Of a stretch of DNA of 64,000 bases, positions 7,990 to 17,400 are shown one piece after another. Origin of the DNA: Streptomyces echinoruber (lineage in GTDB: Bacteria; Actinomycetota; Actinomycetes; Streptomycetales; Streptomycetaceae); NCBI RefSeq assembly GCF_014651135.1, contig NZ_BMWH01000018.1:91031-155030 (forward strand). Reading direction: 5' to 3'. Numbering within the stretch: position 1 is the stretch's first letter; each line of letters begins with the position of its first letter. Made by a program: the position numbers and the translations under genes. Under the pieces are notes generated by a model. The model made no database searches and was not told the DNA's origin. It saw only the letters and a program-made list of their open reading frames with translations.

Positions 7990-8169
7990 GGAGACCTCCT
8001 GAGGAGATTGTGCGACGGTGCACAAAGTCTTGCGGTGATCGATGGTAGGCAGTGGGGCAGCCGGGGCCAACCCATTGGACCAACGATTCATCAGGACTTC
8101 CGGCACCGCCGCGCGCGTCGCCACCCGCCGCGGCCCGGCCGCGGACCGGACCACGGGTCGAGCCACGGG

Positions 8170-8200
8170 CCCGGCGCGGGCCCGGCGCGGGCTCAGCCGG
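8170..8200. repeat. Short direct repeats abutting the DUF1906 gene stop
   Basis: A 10-11 bp unit (GGCCCGGCGCG-like) occurs twice between about 8168 and 8190 and runs directly into the stop codon of the DUF1906 gene at 8193-8195. Confidence 0.5.
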
Positions 8201-9020
8201 TGATCGCGACCGGCGCGTCCCACGCGTCGCGGTCGACGGTGAGGGTGTAGCCGCCGCGGCTCTCCTTGCTGTTGACCAGGTACTGGTGGGCGCGGCTGTG
8301 GTTGGTGTACAGGGTGCTGCTCCACGGCCAGTCGGTGGTCGTGGTGTTCTGCTTGTCCCACAGCGCGTACCAGAGGTTGCCCGGCAGGTCGGTGCGGTCG
8401 GAGGCGGTGGCGACTGCCTTGGCGCTGGAGCTGCTGAAGCCGTAGAAACCGGTGCGGTAGGTCTTGGCGCGCAGTTCCTTGTCGAAGGCGCGCACGTACG
8501 TCAGCACGGCGTCGTTGCACGCCTTGTTCGTGATGTCGTACGGCTCCATGTCGAGGTAGATCGGGCTGCCGGCCTTCATGCCGAGCCCGGAGGCCTTGGC
8601 CACGGCGTCGTCGGCGTCGGTCCTGCCGAGGGAGGCGGCGGTGGCGGCGGTGAGCTTCTCGGGGTTGGAGCTGCTCTGGCAGGGCGGCTGGGCGCCGACG
8701 TAGATCGGGATGAGCTTCCAGCCGATCGAGCTGACGGACTTCACCCAGGAGGCGGTGAGGTTGGGCTGGGAGCAGCCGCGGTTCTTTCCGCCGACGTAGA
8801 CGGCGGCGGCACCGTAGAAGCCGGTGTGCCAGGCCTTCATGGCGCCGAGGGAGGGGGCGGTGCAGGTGTCGAAGGCGCGGCCGGTGAACGTCTTCTGCGC
8901 GGGCCAGGTCGTGGCGGCCATCGAGGTCTGCGCGGCGATCCCGGCGCCGGCGGCGACGGCGGCCCCTGCCACGGCCCACGTGAGGTATCTGCGCTTCCTG
9001 GACTGCCGGTGCTCGGCCAT
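8193..9020 (-). CDS. Secreted DUF1906 (Rv2525c-like) glycoside-hydrolase-like protein
   Basis: Product of 275 aa with a Tat-like signal (SRKRRYLTWAVAGAAVAAG) and probable cleavage near TSMAA, residue about 33. The mature domain has the DUF1906 glycosidase-like TIM-barrel pattern: FDTCTAPSLGAMKAW at its start, then FYGAAAVYVGG, and an acidic pair in PIYLDMEPYD that sits where GH25-type enzymes hold catalytic Asp/Glu. I start at ATG 9020 (MAEHRQS), preceded by AGGGGTGGGG, rather than a longer upstream frame. The substrate is unknown, with peptidoglycan or another cell-envelope glycan the likely class. It is monocistronic by spacing. Confidence 0.85.
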   Translation of the reverse strand: MAEHRQSRKRRYLTWAVAGAAVAAGAGIAAQTSMAATTWPAQKTFTGRAFDTCTAPSLGAMKAWHTGFYGAAAVYVGGKNRGCSQPNLTASWVKSVSSIGWKLIPIYVGAQPPCQSSSNPEKLTAATAASLGRTDADDAVAKASGLGMKAGSPIYLDMEPYDITNKACNDAVLTYVRAFDKELRAKTYRTGFYGFSSSSAKAVATASDRTDLPGNLWYALWDKQNTTTTDWPWSSTLYTNHSRAHQYLVNSKESRGGYTLTVDRDAWDAPVAITG

Positions 9021-9318
9021 CCCCACCCCTGCCCTGTTCGTGCGTGCGTGCCGGACGCGGCGCACGGCGGCGGTCGGCCGGCGTGCGTCCGCGGGAAGAA
9101 GAAGTGAACCCCCTCAAACGGCTCGCACCGTAACCGGCCTCGCTTCCGTGTTCGGGAAACGCCGGACCTCCAGCACCACAAAAGACACTCAAGCCACGGT
9201 AAAAACTCGCAGCGCGCGCAGGCACCCCCCGCCTTCCGCACCGAGCCTGACTGGCTTTAGCCTTGCGCCCTGCACGAGAACCACCCCTCGCGGGGTGCGA
9301 GCACCTGGGGGGTGGGCG

Positions 9319-9720
9319 ATGAACACGCACGGCGTGGAGACGCAGCGGCGCCTGGAGGGCGGCTGGTTGCAGCGGATCGTCTGGGCGGTGGTCGCCGTCG
9401 GGTCGCTGGGGCTGCTGGTGTGGCTGCCCTTCCTGTACGTGGCGATCCGCCGCCGGCGGGCCTCGGACTGGGGCGCCTTCGCGGCGTTCGCCCTGTACGA
9501 GTGCGTGATGCTGTGGTGGACGGTCCTGCCGTCCGACGACGATCTCGACGCCCTCTTCGGCCTCGTCGTCATCGCGACCCTGCTGACGGCGGCCGGCCTG
9601 CTGCTCTTCGCCGTCTTCGACCGCCGGCTGCCGTCGGCACCGGTCGCCGCGACACCGATGCCGTACGGCCCGCCCCAGGGACAGCACTCGTACGGTCCCT
9701 ACGGGCCCTACGCGCGCTGA
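9319..9720 (+). CDS. Small integral membrane protein of unknown function
   Basis: Product of 133 aa. It has three or four hydrophobic segments (IVWAVVAVGSLGLLVWLPF, WGAFAAFALYECVMLWW, GLVVIATLLTAAGLLLFAVF) separated by short charged loops, and a Tyr/Gly/Pro tail (YGPPQGQHSYGPYGPYAR). ATG 9319 follows a GGGGGGTGGG SD. I do not recognise a family with a known function. It sits just upstream of murJ in the same direction with about 100 bp between, so co-transcription is possible. Confidence 0.75.
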   Translation: MNTHGVETQRRLEGGWLQRIVWAVVAVGSLGLLVWLPFLYVAIRRRRASDWGAFAAFALYECVMLWWTVLPSDDDLDALFGLVVIATLLTAAGLLLFAVFDRRLPSAPVAATPMPYGPPQGQHSYGPYGPYAR

Positions 9721-9821
9721 CGATCCGCCAGAAGACGTGTTCCGTAAGCGCGGTGCGCTTCCGTCCCGACCGGGCTCCGTCCGGCCGAAGCCTGCTGCTC
9801 TTGATGCCATAGGTTGAGGGC

Positions 9822-11516
9822 ATGACAGAGGGGGCGGAGACCGCGGCAAGGACCGCGTCGTCGGAGCAAGGTGCTCAAGGTGCTGAGAAGCGGCCTACCG
9901 ATCGGCGGACGACGGCGAGGGGAGGGCCGGCCCGCTCGTCCCTGCTGATGGCGCTGGGCACGGTGGTGTCCCGGGCGACCGGCCTGATCCGCCAGGTGCT
10001 GCAGGCCGCGGCACTGGGCACCGGCCTGCTGGCCAGCACCTACAACACGGCGAACACCGTGCCGACGAGTCTGTACACGCTGCTGATCGGCGGGGCGCTC
10101 AACGCCGTCCTGGTGCCCCAGTTGGTGCGGGCCCGGGCGACGCAGCCCGACGGCGGGCGGGCCCACGAGCAGCGGCTGGTGACCCTCGTCGTGTCCGTGC
10201 TCGGCGTCGGGACCGCTCTGGCCGTGTGGGGAGCGCCGCAGATCGTGGGCCTGTACATGCGTGACACGCCCGACAGCCACGGCGCGTTCGAGCTGACCGT
10301 GGTCTTCGCCCGGTTCCTGCTGCCGCAGATCTTCTTCTACGGCCTGTTCGGCATCTACGGCCAGGTGCTCAACGCCCGGGAGAGGTTCGGCGCGATGATG
10401 TGGACCCCGGTCCTCAACAACGTCGTGCTGATCGGCATGTTCGGCGCCTACCTGGGGCTGATGACCGTTCCCGACCGGGTGGAGGACATCACCGCGGCCC
10501 AGGTCCGGCTGCTGGGCATCGGCACCACGGCCGGCATCGCCGTGCAGGCCCTCGCCCTCGTCCCCTTCGCGAGGGCGGCCGGGTTCCGCTTCCGCCCGCG
10601 GTTCGACTGGCGCGGCACGGGGCTGGGTTCGAGCATCCACGCCGCGAAGTGGACCCTGCTGTTCGTCCTGGCCAACCAGGTCGCGCTGGCCGTGATCACC
10701 AACTACGCCAACGCCGTCGACCAGGAACTCCCGCAGGCCGGGGCGGGCTACTCCGCCTACACCTACGCCCAGACCATCTGGATGCTGCCCCAGTCCGTCG
10801 TCACCGTCTCCCTGGTGACCGCGCTGCTGCCCCGCATGAGCAGGGCCGCCGCCGAGGGCCGCGTCCCGGACCTGCGCGCGGACCTCTCGCGTGCCCTGCG
10901 CGTCAGCGGCGTCGTCATCGTCCCCGCGGCGTTCTTCTTCCTCGCGCTGGGCCCGTGGATCTCCACACTGCTGTTCGCCCACGGGGCGGCCGACGCCGCG
11001 TCGGCCCGACCACTCGGGCACATGCTCCAGGCCTTCGGGCTCGGGCTCGTCCCCTTCTCCGCCCAGTACCTGCTCCTGCGCGGCTTCTACGCCTTCGAGG
11101 ACACCCGCACCCCGTTCTTCATGGCCGTCTGGATCGCCACGGTGAACATCGCGCTGGCCACCGCCTGCCACCTGCTGCTGCCCGCCCGCTGGGCGGTCAC
11201 CGGCATGGCGGGCGCCTACGGCCTGTCGTACCTGGCCGGGCTCGCCCTGACGGCACGGTTGCTGCGCAGGAAGGTGGGCGGCCGCCTCGACGACGGAGGG
11301 CTGCGCCGGACCTACACGAAACTGCTGTGCGCCGCCGGTCCCGCCGCGGCGCTCGGCTGGGCGGCCGCGCGTGCCGCGGCGGCGGCCGCGGGCGCGGGCA
11401 CCTGGTCCACCGCGAGCGCGTTCGCGGTGGGGACGGTCACGATGGCTCTCGGTTATCTCGCTCTCGCCCGTGTCCTGAAGATCGACGAGCTGCGGCGTCT
11501 TCGCGGCATGCGGTGA
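9822..11516 (+). CDS. murJ: MurJ/MviN-type lipid II flippase family protein
   Basis: Polytopic membrane protein of 564 aa from the MOP/MviN superfamily, which flips lipid-linked cell-wall precursors. A hydrophilic tail of about 38 residues precedes the conserved start SLLMALGTVVSRATGLIRQV. The core then shows STYNTANTVPTSLYTLLIGGALNAVLVPQLV. Roughly 14 hydrophobic segments follow, ending near MALGYLALARVLKI. The ATG at 9822 follows GAGGG. Streptomycetes usually have a second, larger MviN protein near oriC, so this one may be a paralogue with a specialised role (inference). It converges with the HNH lipoprotein gene, only 15 bp apart. Confidence 0.88.
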   Translation: MTEGAETAARTASSEQGAQGAEKRPTDRRTTARGGPARSSLLMALGTVVSRATGLIRQVLQAAALGTGLLASTYNTANTVPTSLYTLLIGGALNAVLVPQLVRARATQPDGGRAHEQRLVTLVVSVLGVGTALAVWGAPQIVGLYMRDTPDSHGAFELTVVFARFLLPQIFFYGLFGIYGQVLNARERFGAMMWTPVLNNVVLIGMFGAYLGLMTVPDRVEDITAAQVRLLGIGTTAGIAVQALALVPFARAAGFRFRPRFDWRGTGLGSSIHAAKWTLLFVLANQVALAVITNYANAVDQELPQAGAGYSAYTYAQTIWMLPQSVVTVSLVTALLPRMSRAAAEGRVPDLRADLSRALRVSGVVIVPAAFFFLALGPWISTLLFAHGAADAASARPLGHMLQAFGLGLVPFSAQYLLLRGFYAFEDTRTPFFMAVWIATVNIALATACHLLLPARWAVTGMAGAYGLSYLAGLALTARLLRRKVGGRLDDGGLRRTYTKLLCAAGPAAALGWAAARAAAAAAGAGTWSTASAFAVGTVTMALGYLALARVLKIDELRRLRGMR

Positions 11517-11531
11517 GAGGTCCGGGGCGTC

Positions 11532-12332
11532 TCAACCGCCGCACTGCTTCAGCATCATCCGCTTGTCGGCGGCCGTCACGGGAAGGTCGTACTTCAGCGA
11601 CACCTGGGCGAAGCGCACCGAGTAGGCGCAGCGGATCCGTTTGTTCGGGGGCAGCCAGGTCGCCGGGCCGGAGTCGCCCTTCGCGCCGTTGGCCGGTCCG
11701 TCCACCGGGATCAGGTTGAGCGGGTCGTTGGCGATGTCCTCCCGCTTCCCCTTCGGCCAGCGCGAGGCGCCCATCTGCCAGTCGTACGACAGCGGCATGA
11801 CGTGGTCGATCTGGACCGCCGTCGCGCGGGACTTGCGCCAGCTGATCGTCTTCCCGGTGTACGGATCGCGCAGCGTCATGGAGATGACGACGCAGTTCGA
11901 GCCCGTCCGGAAGCGGACCTGCTCGCCGTCGCGCTTGAGGAGGTCGTTTCGCGTGTCGCACCCGTTGTGGGCGAAGGGGACGCCGCCCGGTACCGAGTCC
12001 ATCCAGGCGTAGCCGAACTTGTCCCGGTCGTATCCCGTCTTCGGGCCGCGGCCCTTCGTCGCCACCTTCTCGATCAGCGACCGCGCCCTCGCCCTGTCCG
12101 CGGGAGAGGTGACCGCCGCCAGCCCCGGCTTCGTTCCGTCCGGATTGTCCAGCGGGTTCACGGCCCGGCCGCCGCCGGCGGTCGCGGCGGCGGAGTCGGA
12201 GGGCCCGCCGTCCGAGGGCGGGGCGAGGTTCTCGCAGCCGGTGAGCGCGAGTCCGGTGGCCAGCAGCGTGGCGGACGCCAGGAGGGCGCGCCGGCTCCTG
12301 CCGCCGCGCCTCGTGTCCCGCTCAGTGCGCAC
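11532..12332 (-). CDS. Secreted HNH nuclease family (DUF1524-like) lipoprotein
   Basis: Product of 266 aa from GTG 12332. It has a lipoprotein signal (RRALLASATLLATGLALTGC, lipobox LTGC, Cys about 33). The nuclease domain has the DHVMPLSYDWQMGA segment with its metal-binding His, followed by ANDPLNLIPVDGPANGAKGD and PATWLPPNKRIRCAYSVRF, the usual actinobacterial GmrSD-C/DUF1524 pattern. Conserved cysteines (NGCDTRND and a C-terminal KQCGG) suggest disulfides. The probable role is extracellular DNA or RNA degradation for nutrient recovery; this is inferred from fold and export signal. Confidence 0.85.
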   Translation of the reverse strand: MRTERDTRRGGRSRRALLASATLLATGLALTGCENLAPPSDGGPSDSAAATAGGGRAVNPLDNPDGTKPGLAAVTSPADRARARSLIEKVATKGRGPKTGYDRDKFGYAWMDSVPGGVPFAHNGCDTRNDLLKRDGEQVRFRTGSNCVVISMTLRDPYTGKTISWRKSRATAVQIDHVMPLSYDWQMGASRWPKGKREDIANDPLNLIPVDGPANGAKGDSGPATWLPPNKRIRCAYSVRFAQVSLKYDLPVTAADKRMMLKQCGG

Positions 12333-12734
12333 GGCGCGTCACCTCCCGCACGAGCCACGGGAATCCGGCGGTCGTGCCGCGCGGCACGGCGCACACCACC
12401 CCGGCGGCGACGGCCGCCCCGCCCCTCAGATGTCCCACTCTGCGCCCCTCCTTCCGCCGGTCGCCCGATCGCCCGGCCGCCGGTCGTCGGTTGTCCGTTG
12501 TCCGGTCGCCCGGCCGCCGGTTATCCGTTGTTCGGTCGTCCGTTGCCCGTCGCCCGTTGCCGATCGTCCGTTGTCGATTGTCGGTCGCCGACTGCCGGAC
12601 GGCATGTTGGGCGCGTACCCGGATGTCCGGCCCCGCTATCCGGGCGGCGGTGCGCATTGTTCGCGACTAAACAGGCATAACCGCCCATTCGGTCGTATGG
12701 TCGTGGTGGAAGTCACCTCCGGAAGGAGCTCCGC
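12333..12734. other. Gap with low-complexity CGTTGTCCGGTCGCC-like repeats
   Basis: No gene is supported. From about 12440 to 12605 the sequence is a degenerate array of short units (GTCGTCCG, CCGTTGTCC, GGTCGCCCG) without a fixed period. The final part carries the SD of the downstream small gene (GGAAGGAG at 12721-12728). The repeats make several spurious long frames. Confidence 0.55.
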
Positions 12735-12929
12735 ATGGGCATCTTCGACCGTTTCAAGAACCAGGCGAAGCACCGGGCCAAGGGCATGTCCGGCAAAGCG
12801 GAGAAGCGGGGCGACGACAGGACCGGCGGCACGTACGAGGACCGGGTCGACGACGCCCGGCGGCGCGCCGAGGGCACGCTCGGCATGGACCGCGAGCGCC
12901 CCGACCAGCCGCCCCGCGACCAGCCGTAG
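12735..12929 (+). CDS. Small antitoxin-like protein (MT0933/Rv0909-like)
   Basis: Product of 64 aa, strongly charged: FDRFKNQAKHRAKGMSGKAE, then RTGGTYEDRVDDARRRAEG. This resembles the actinobacterial family annotated as MT0933-like antitoxins, in which an N-terminal amphipathic helix is followed by a conserved TGGKYxDxVD-type box. A good SD (GGAAGGAG) lies 6 nt before the ATG. No toxin gene is adjacent, which is common in Streptomyces, so an antitoxin role here is doubtful. A strong stem-loop follows. Confidence 0.8.
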   Translation: MGIFDRFKNQAKHRAKGMSGKAEKRGDDRTGGTYEDRVDDARRRAEGTLGMDRERPDQPPRDQP

Positions 12930-13038
12930 CACTTGTCCGGCCGTAGCGCTTGCCCGGCCGTGACCCTCGCCCGGCCGTAGCCTCCCGATCCGCCGCCCTG
13001 CCCGCCCCGCCCGGCCGCACGGAGGTGCCCCGCAAGCC

Positions 13039-13077
13039 GAGGCCGCCCGCGGAGACCCGGCTCCCGCGGGCGGCCTC
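13039..13077 (+). terminator. Stem-loop terminator after the small antitoxin-like gene
   Basis: A perfect 14-bp stem, GAGGCCGCCCGCGG (13039-13052) with CCGCGGGCGGCCTC (13064-13077) and an 11-nt loop. It separates the small gene from the MerR-controlled promoter 25 bp downstream. Confidence 0.75.
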
Positions 13078-13101
13078 GCACGGGCGCGCCCGCCGCCGCG
13101 C

Positions 13102-13134
13102 TTGACCCTGACGCCGGCGTCAGGGTTCGACGAT
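13102..13134 (+). promoter_or_regulatory. MerR-type promoter/operator for the SDR-merR operon
   Basis: TTGACC (-35, 13102-13107) is followed by a 19-bp spacer and a -10-like TCGACG (13127-13132). A perfect 22-bp palindrome (13105-13126; half-site ACCCTGACGCC) fills the spacer. This is the distorted-promoter architecture that MerR proteins activate, and a MerR gene lies downstream in the same operon. Transcription would begin near 13139-13141, essentially at the ATG of the SDR gene, which implies a leaderless mRNA. Confidence 0.8.
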
Positions 13135-13140
13135 CCCCGC

Positions 13141-13953
13141 ATGGACACCGCGAACACCACGAGCAGTGCGGACTCCGCGAGTACCGCGCGTACCGCACAT
13201 GCCGCACACTCCGGCGCCTCCCGCACCGTCCTCGTCACCGGCGCCGGGACCGGGATCGGCCGGGCCGCCGCCCGCGCGTTCGCCGCGCGAGGGGACCGGG
13301 TGGTGGCCGTGGGCCGGCGGGCCGAGCCGCTGGCCCGAACCGCCGAGGAGCACCCGGGGATCACGCCGCTGTGCGCGGACGTCACCGCGGACGGCGCGCC
13401 CGAGCGGATCGTGCGCACCGTGCTCGACGCGCACGGCCGCCTGGACGTCCTGGTCAACAACGCGGCGATCACGGGCCGCGGCTCGCTCGGCGCCTACACC
13501 CGCGCGGCCGTCGGCCCCCTGCTCGCCACCAACCTGATCGCTCCCTTGCTGCTCACCCAGGCCGCCCTCCCGGCGCTCGTCGAGAACCGGGGCGTCGTCG
13601 TCAACGTCACCACGTCCGTCGACCGGCGGGCCTGGCCGGGCAACTCCCTCTACGCCGCCACCAAGGCCGCGCTCGAAGTGCTCACCCGCAGCTGGGCGGT
13701 GGAGCTCGCGCCGCGCGGGGTGCGGGTCGTGGCCGTCGCGCCCGGCGCGGTGGACACGCCCATCGGTGAGCACAACGGGCTGACGCCGGAGCAGGTGGGG
13801 AGGCTGCGGGCGTGGCAGCTGGCCCACACCCCCCTCGGGCGCCTCGGCACTCCGCGGGAGGTGGCCTGGGCGATCGTGCAGCTCACCGCGCCCGAGGCGT
13901 CGTTCGTCACCGGTGTGGTCCTGCCGGTGGACGGGGGCGCGGTCGTCGCCTGA
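13141..13953 (+). CDS. Short-chain dehydrogenase/reductase (SDR)
   Basis: NAD(P)-dependent oxidoreductase, 270 aa. It shows the Rossmann motif TGAGTGIGRA, the NNAAI motif (VLVNNAAITGRG) and the catalytic Tyr-x-x-x-Lys in SLYAATKAALEV, with a Ser upstream in TTSVDR. The C-terminus is FVTGVVLPVDGGAVVA. The start at ATG 13141 has no SD and coincides with the predicted transcription start of the MerR-type promoter, so translation is probably leaderless. The downstream merR begins 22 bp later. The substrate is unknown; the arrangement suggests a detoxifying or signal-modifying enzyme induced by its own ligand (inference). Confidence 0.9.
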   Translation: MDTANTTSSADSASTARTAHAAHSGASRTVLVTGAGTGIGRAAARAFAARGDRVVAVGRRAEPLARTAEEHPGITPLCADVTADGAPERIVRTVLDAHGRLDVLVNNAAITGRGSLGAYTRAAVGPLLATNLIAPLLLTQAALPALVENRGVVVNVTTSVDRRAWPGNSLYAATKAALEVLTRSWAVELAPRGVRVVAVAPGAVDTPIGEHNGLTPEQVGRLRAWQLAHTPLGRLGTPREVAWAIVQLTAPEASFVTGVVLPVDGGAVVA

Positions 13954-13975
13954 CAATGCCCGCCGGGAGGTGATC

Positions 13976-14404
13976 ATGCGGATCGGCGAGCTGGCGGCCG
14001 CGGCCGGGACCACTCCGCGCGCGCTGCGCCACTACGAGCAGGCGGGCCTGATCACCTCCGGGCGGGCCGCCAACGGCTATCGGACCTACGATGCCGGGGC
14101 CGTCGTCCGGGTCCGCAACATCCGCGCCCTGCTGGACGCCGGCCTCACCCTCGACGACGTCCGTGTCTTCCTGCCGTGCCTCGACGGTGACGTCACCGCC
14201 GCGCCCGCCTCCGGCCGGGCCCTGGAGGTCGCCCGGGCCCGCCTCGCCGCGATCGACGCCCGCATCGCCGCGCAGACCGCCGTACGGGACAAGCTGGCGG
14301 CCGCGCTGGACCGGGCCGCCGGGACGCGGGCGCGGCAGACGGCCCGCCCCGCGGAGCAGGCGGAACGGACGGAGCAGGCGAGGCGGGGCCGGTCACCGGA
14401 GTGA
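13976..14404 (+). CDS. MerR-family transcriptional regulator
   Basis: Product of 142 aa. The N-terminal winged-helix domain reads MRIGELAAAAGTTPRALRHY then EQAGLITSGRAANGYRTYD, followed by the linker helix (NIRALLDAGLTLDDVRVFLP). The C-terminal half is a coiled-coil dimerisation helix (ARARLAAIDARIAAQTAVRD) with a short Arg/Glu-rich tail. No Cys cluster typical of metal sensors is present, so an organic ligand is more likely. The SD GGGAGGTG precedes ATG 13976. It is the second gene of the SDR operon and the expected regulator of the palindromic promoter at 13102-13134. Its stop lies inside CCGGTCAC-cgga-GTGACCGG (14389-14408), a possible weak terminator facing mfd. Confidence 0.92.
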   Translation: MRIGELAAAAGTTPRALRHYEQAGLITSGRAANGYRTYDAGAVVRVRNIRALLDAGLTLDDVRVFLPCLDGDVTAAPASGRALEVARARLAAIDARIAAQTAVRDKLAAALDRAAGTRARQTARPAEQAERTEQARRGRSPE

Positions 14405-14440
14405 CCGGCGCGGCACCGCGCCCGGCCGGCCCGCCCGGGC

Positions 14441-17400
14441 CTACGAGCCCAGTACCGACGTCAGGAACTCGCCGACCCAGGCCAGCAGTTCCCGGCCGAC
14501 CAGGGGCTTGCCGCCGATCTTGGCGGTCTTGGGGCGGGGGACGAGGACCTGGTGGAGGGCGGGTTTGACGACCGTGCCGGGGTAGAGGCGCTTGACGCGC
14601 AGCTCCTGGGACTCGCGCAGGTCGACGGGGGCGAAGCGGATGCTGGTGCCCTGCAGGACGATCTCGCCGACGCCGCAGGCGCGGGCGAGCAGGCGCAGGC
14701 CGGCGACGAGCAGGAGGTTCTCCACCGGTTCGGGCATCTTGCCGTAGCGGTCGGTGAGTTCCTCGCGGACGGCCTTGATGTCCTCCTCGCTGGTGGCGGA
14801 GGCGATGGCGCGGTAGGCCTGCAGGCGCAGCCGCTCGCCGGGCGCGTAGTCGTGCGGGACGTGCGCGTCGACCGGCAGCTCGATCTTGACCTCGAGCGGC
14901 TCCTCCTTGACCTCGCCGGTCTCCAGCTGGCGCCGGTAGTCGGCGACGGCCTCGCCGACCATACGGACGTACAGGTCGAAGCCGACGCCCGCGATGTGCC
15001 CGGACTGCTCGCCGCCCAGCAGGTTGCCCGCGCCGCGGATCTCCAGGTCCTTCATCGCCACGTACATGCCGGCGCCCATCTCGGTGTGCTGGGCGATGGT
15101 GGCCAGGCGCTCGTGGGCGGTCTCCGTCAGGGGCTTCTCCGGCGGGTAGAGGAAGTAGGCGTAGCCCCGCTCGCGGCCGCGGCCGACCCGGCCGCGCAAC
15201 TGGTGGAGCTGGGAGAGGCCGAAGGTGTCGGCGCGCTCCACGATGAGGGTGTTGGCGTTGGCGATGTCGATGCCGGACTCGACGATCGTGGTGGAGACCA
15301 GCACGTCGAACTTCTTCTCCCAGAAGTCGACGACGACCTGCTCCAGCACCGACTCCGACATCTGGCCGTGCGCGGTGGCGATGCGCGCCTCCGGCACGAT
15401 CTCGCGCAGCCGGGCCGCCGCGCGGTCGATGGACTCGACCCGGTTGTGGATGTAGAAGACCTGGCCCTCGCGCAGCAGCTCGCGGCGGATGGCGGCGCCG
15501 ATCTGCTTCTCGTCGTAGGGCCCGACGAAGGTCAGCACCGGGTGCCGCTCCTCCGGCGGGGTGGTGATCGTCGACATCTCGCGGATGCCGGTGACCGCCA
15601 TCTCCAGGGTGCGCGGGATGGGCGTGGCGGACATGGTCAGCACGTCGACGTTGGCGCGCAGCTTCTTGAGCTGCTCCTTGTGCTCGACGCCGAAGCGCTG
15701 CTCCTCGTCGACGATGACCAGGCCGAGGTCCTTGAACTTCACCTCGGAGGAGAACAGCCGGTGGGTGCCGATGACGACGTCCACCGAGCCGTCCCGCAGG
15801 CCGTCCAGGACGGCCTTGGCCTCGGCGTCGGTCTGGAAGCGGGAGAGCGCCTTGACGGTCACCGGGAACTGCGCGTACCGCTCGCTGAAGGTGCCGAAGT
15901 GCTGCTGCACCAGCAGGGTCGTCGGGACCAGGACCGCGACCTGCTTGCCGTCCTGGACGGCCTTGAAGGCGGCGCGGACCGCGATCTCCGTCTTGCCGTA
16001 GCCGACGTCGCCGCAGATCAGCCGGTCCATCGGGACCGACTTCTCCATGTCCTGCTTGACCTCGGCGATGGTGGTGAGCTGGTCGGGGGTCTCGGCGTAG
16101 GGGAAGGCGTCCTCCAGCTCGCGCTGCCAGGGCGTGTCGGGCGAGAAGGCGTGCCCGGGCGCCGCCATGCGGGCGGAGTACAGCTTGATGAGGTCGGCGG
16201 CGATCTCCTTGACGGCCTTCTTCGCGCGCGCCTTGGTCTTCGTCCAGTCGGCGCCGCCCAGCCGGTGCAGCGTGGGCTGCTCGCCGCCGACGTACTTGGT
16301 GATCTGCTCGAGCTGGTCGGTGGGGATGTAGAGGCGGTCGCCGGGCTGGCCGCGCTTGGCGGGCGCGTACTCCACGACCAGGTACTCGCGGGTGGCGCCC
16401 TGCACGGTGCGCTGCACCATCTCGATGTAGCGGCCGACGCCGTGCTGCTCGTGGACGATGTAATCGCCCGGCTCCAGGGTGAGCGGGTCGATGGTCTTGC
16501 GGCGGCGGGCGGGCATGCGGGCGCCGTCGCGGCCGGCCGTCCGCTGCCCGGACAGGTCGGTCTCCGTGAGCACCGCCAGCTTCAGCGCGGGGTCGACGAA
16601 GCCGTGCTCGAGGGAGCCGCACGCGACGTGCACCACGGACGGGGTGAGGGTGGCGAGGCCGGCGTCCAGGCGGGCCGCGATGCCCTCGCCGCCGAGCACC
16701 TCCACCGTGCGGGCGGCCGGGCCGTGGCCCTCGGTGACGAACACCGTGCGCCAGCCGTCGGCGAGCCAGCCCTTGGTGTCGGCGAGCGCCTTGGCGGTGT
16801 CGCCGCGGTACCGCTCGGGCGCGTGCATGCCCAGCGGGAGGGTGTCGGCGTCCTCGCCGGCCTCCTCCGCGGCGGCGAACGGCGACACCGACCACCACAT
16901 CATGCCCAGCTCGCGCGCGTGCTCGCGGACGTCGGCCAGCGACCGCAGGGAGGCCGCGCCCACGTCGATGGGCGCCTCGCCCCCGCCGGCGGTCGCGGCC
17001 CAGGACGCCTGCAGGAACTCCTGGCTGGTGGCGACCAGGTCGGCGGCGCGCGTCCGCACCCGCTCCGGGTCGCACACCACCGCCATGGCGCCCTTGGGCA
17101 GCACGTCCAGCAGCAGCTCCATGTCGTCGACGAGGACGGGCGCGAGGGACTCCATGCCCTCCACCGCGATCCCCTCGGCGATCTTTCCGAGCAGTTCGCC
17201 CAGCTCCGGGTGCTCCTCGGCCAGGGCGCGTGCGCGGGCCCGCACGTCGTCGGTGAGCAGCAGCTCCCGGCAGGGCGGCGCCCACAGGCCGTGCTCGGCG
17301 ACCTCCAGCGACCGCTGGTCGGCGACCTTGAAGTAGCGGATCTCCTCGACGTCGTCGCCCCAGAACTCGATGCGCAGCGGGTGTTCCTCGGTGGGCGGGA

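Noticed and set aside
12440..12605. Small ORFs in the GTCGTCCG repeat region
   Set aside because: They have no SD, no domain and a composition set by the repeat.
12735..12929. Toxin-antitoxin locus
   Set aside because: The antitoxin-like gene has no toxin partner next to it; downstream is an independent MerR/SDR operon after a terminator.
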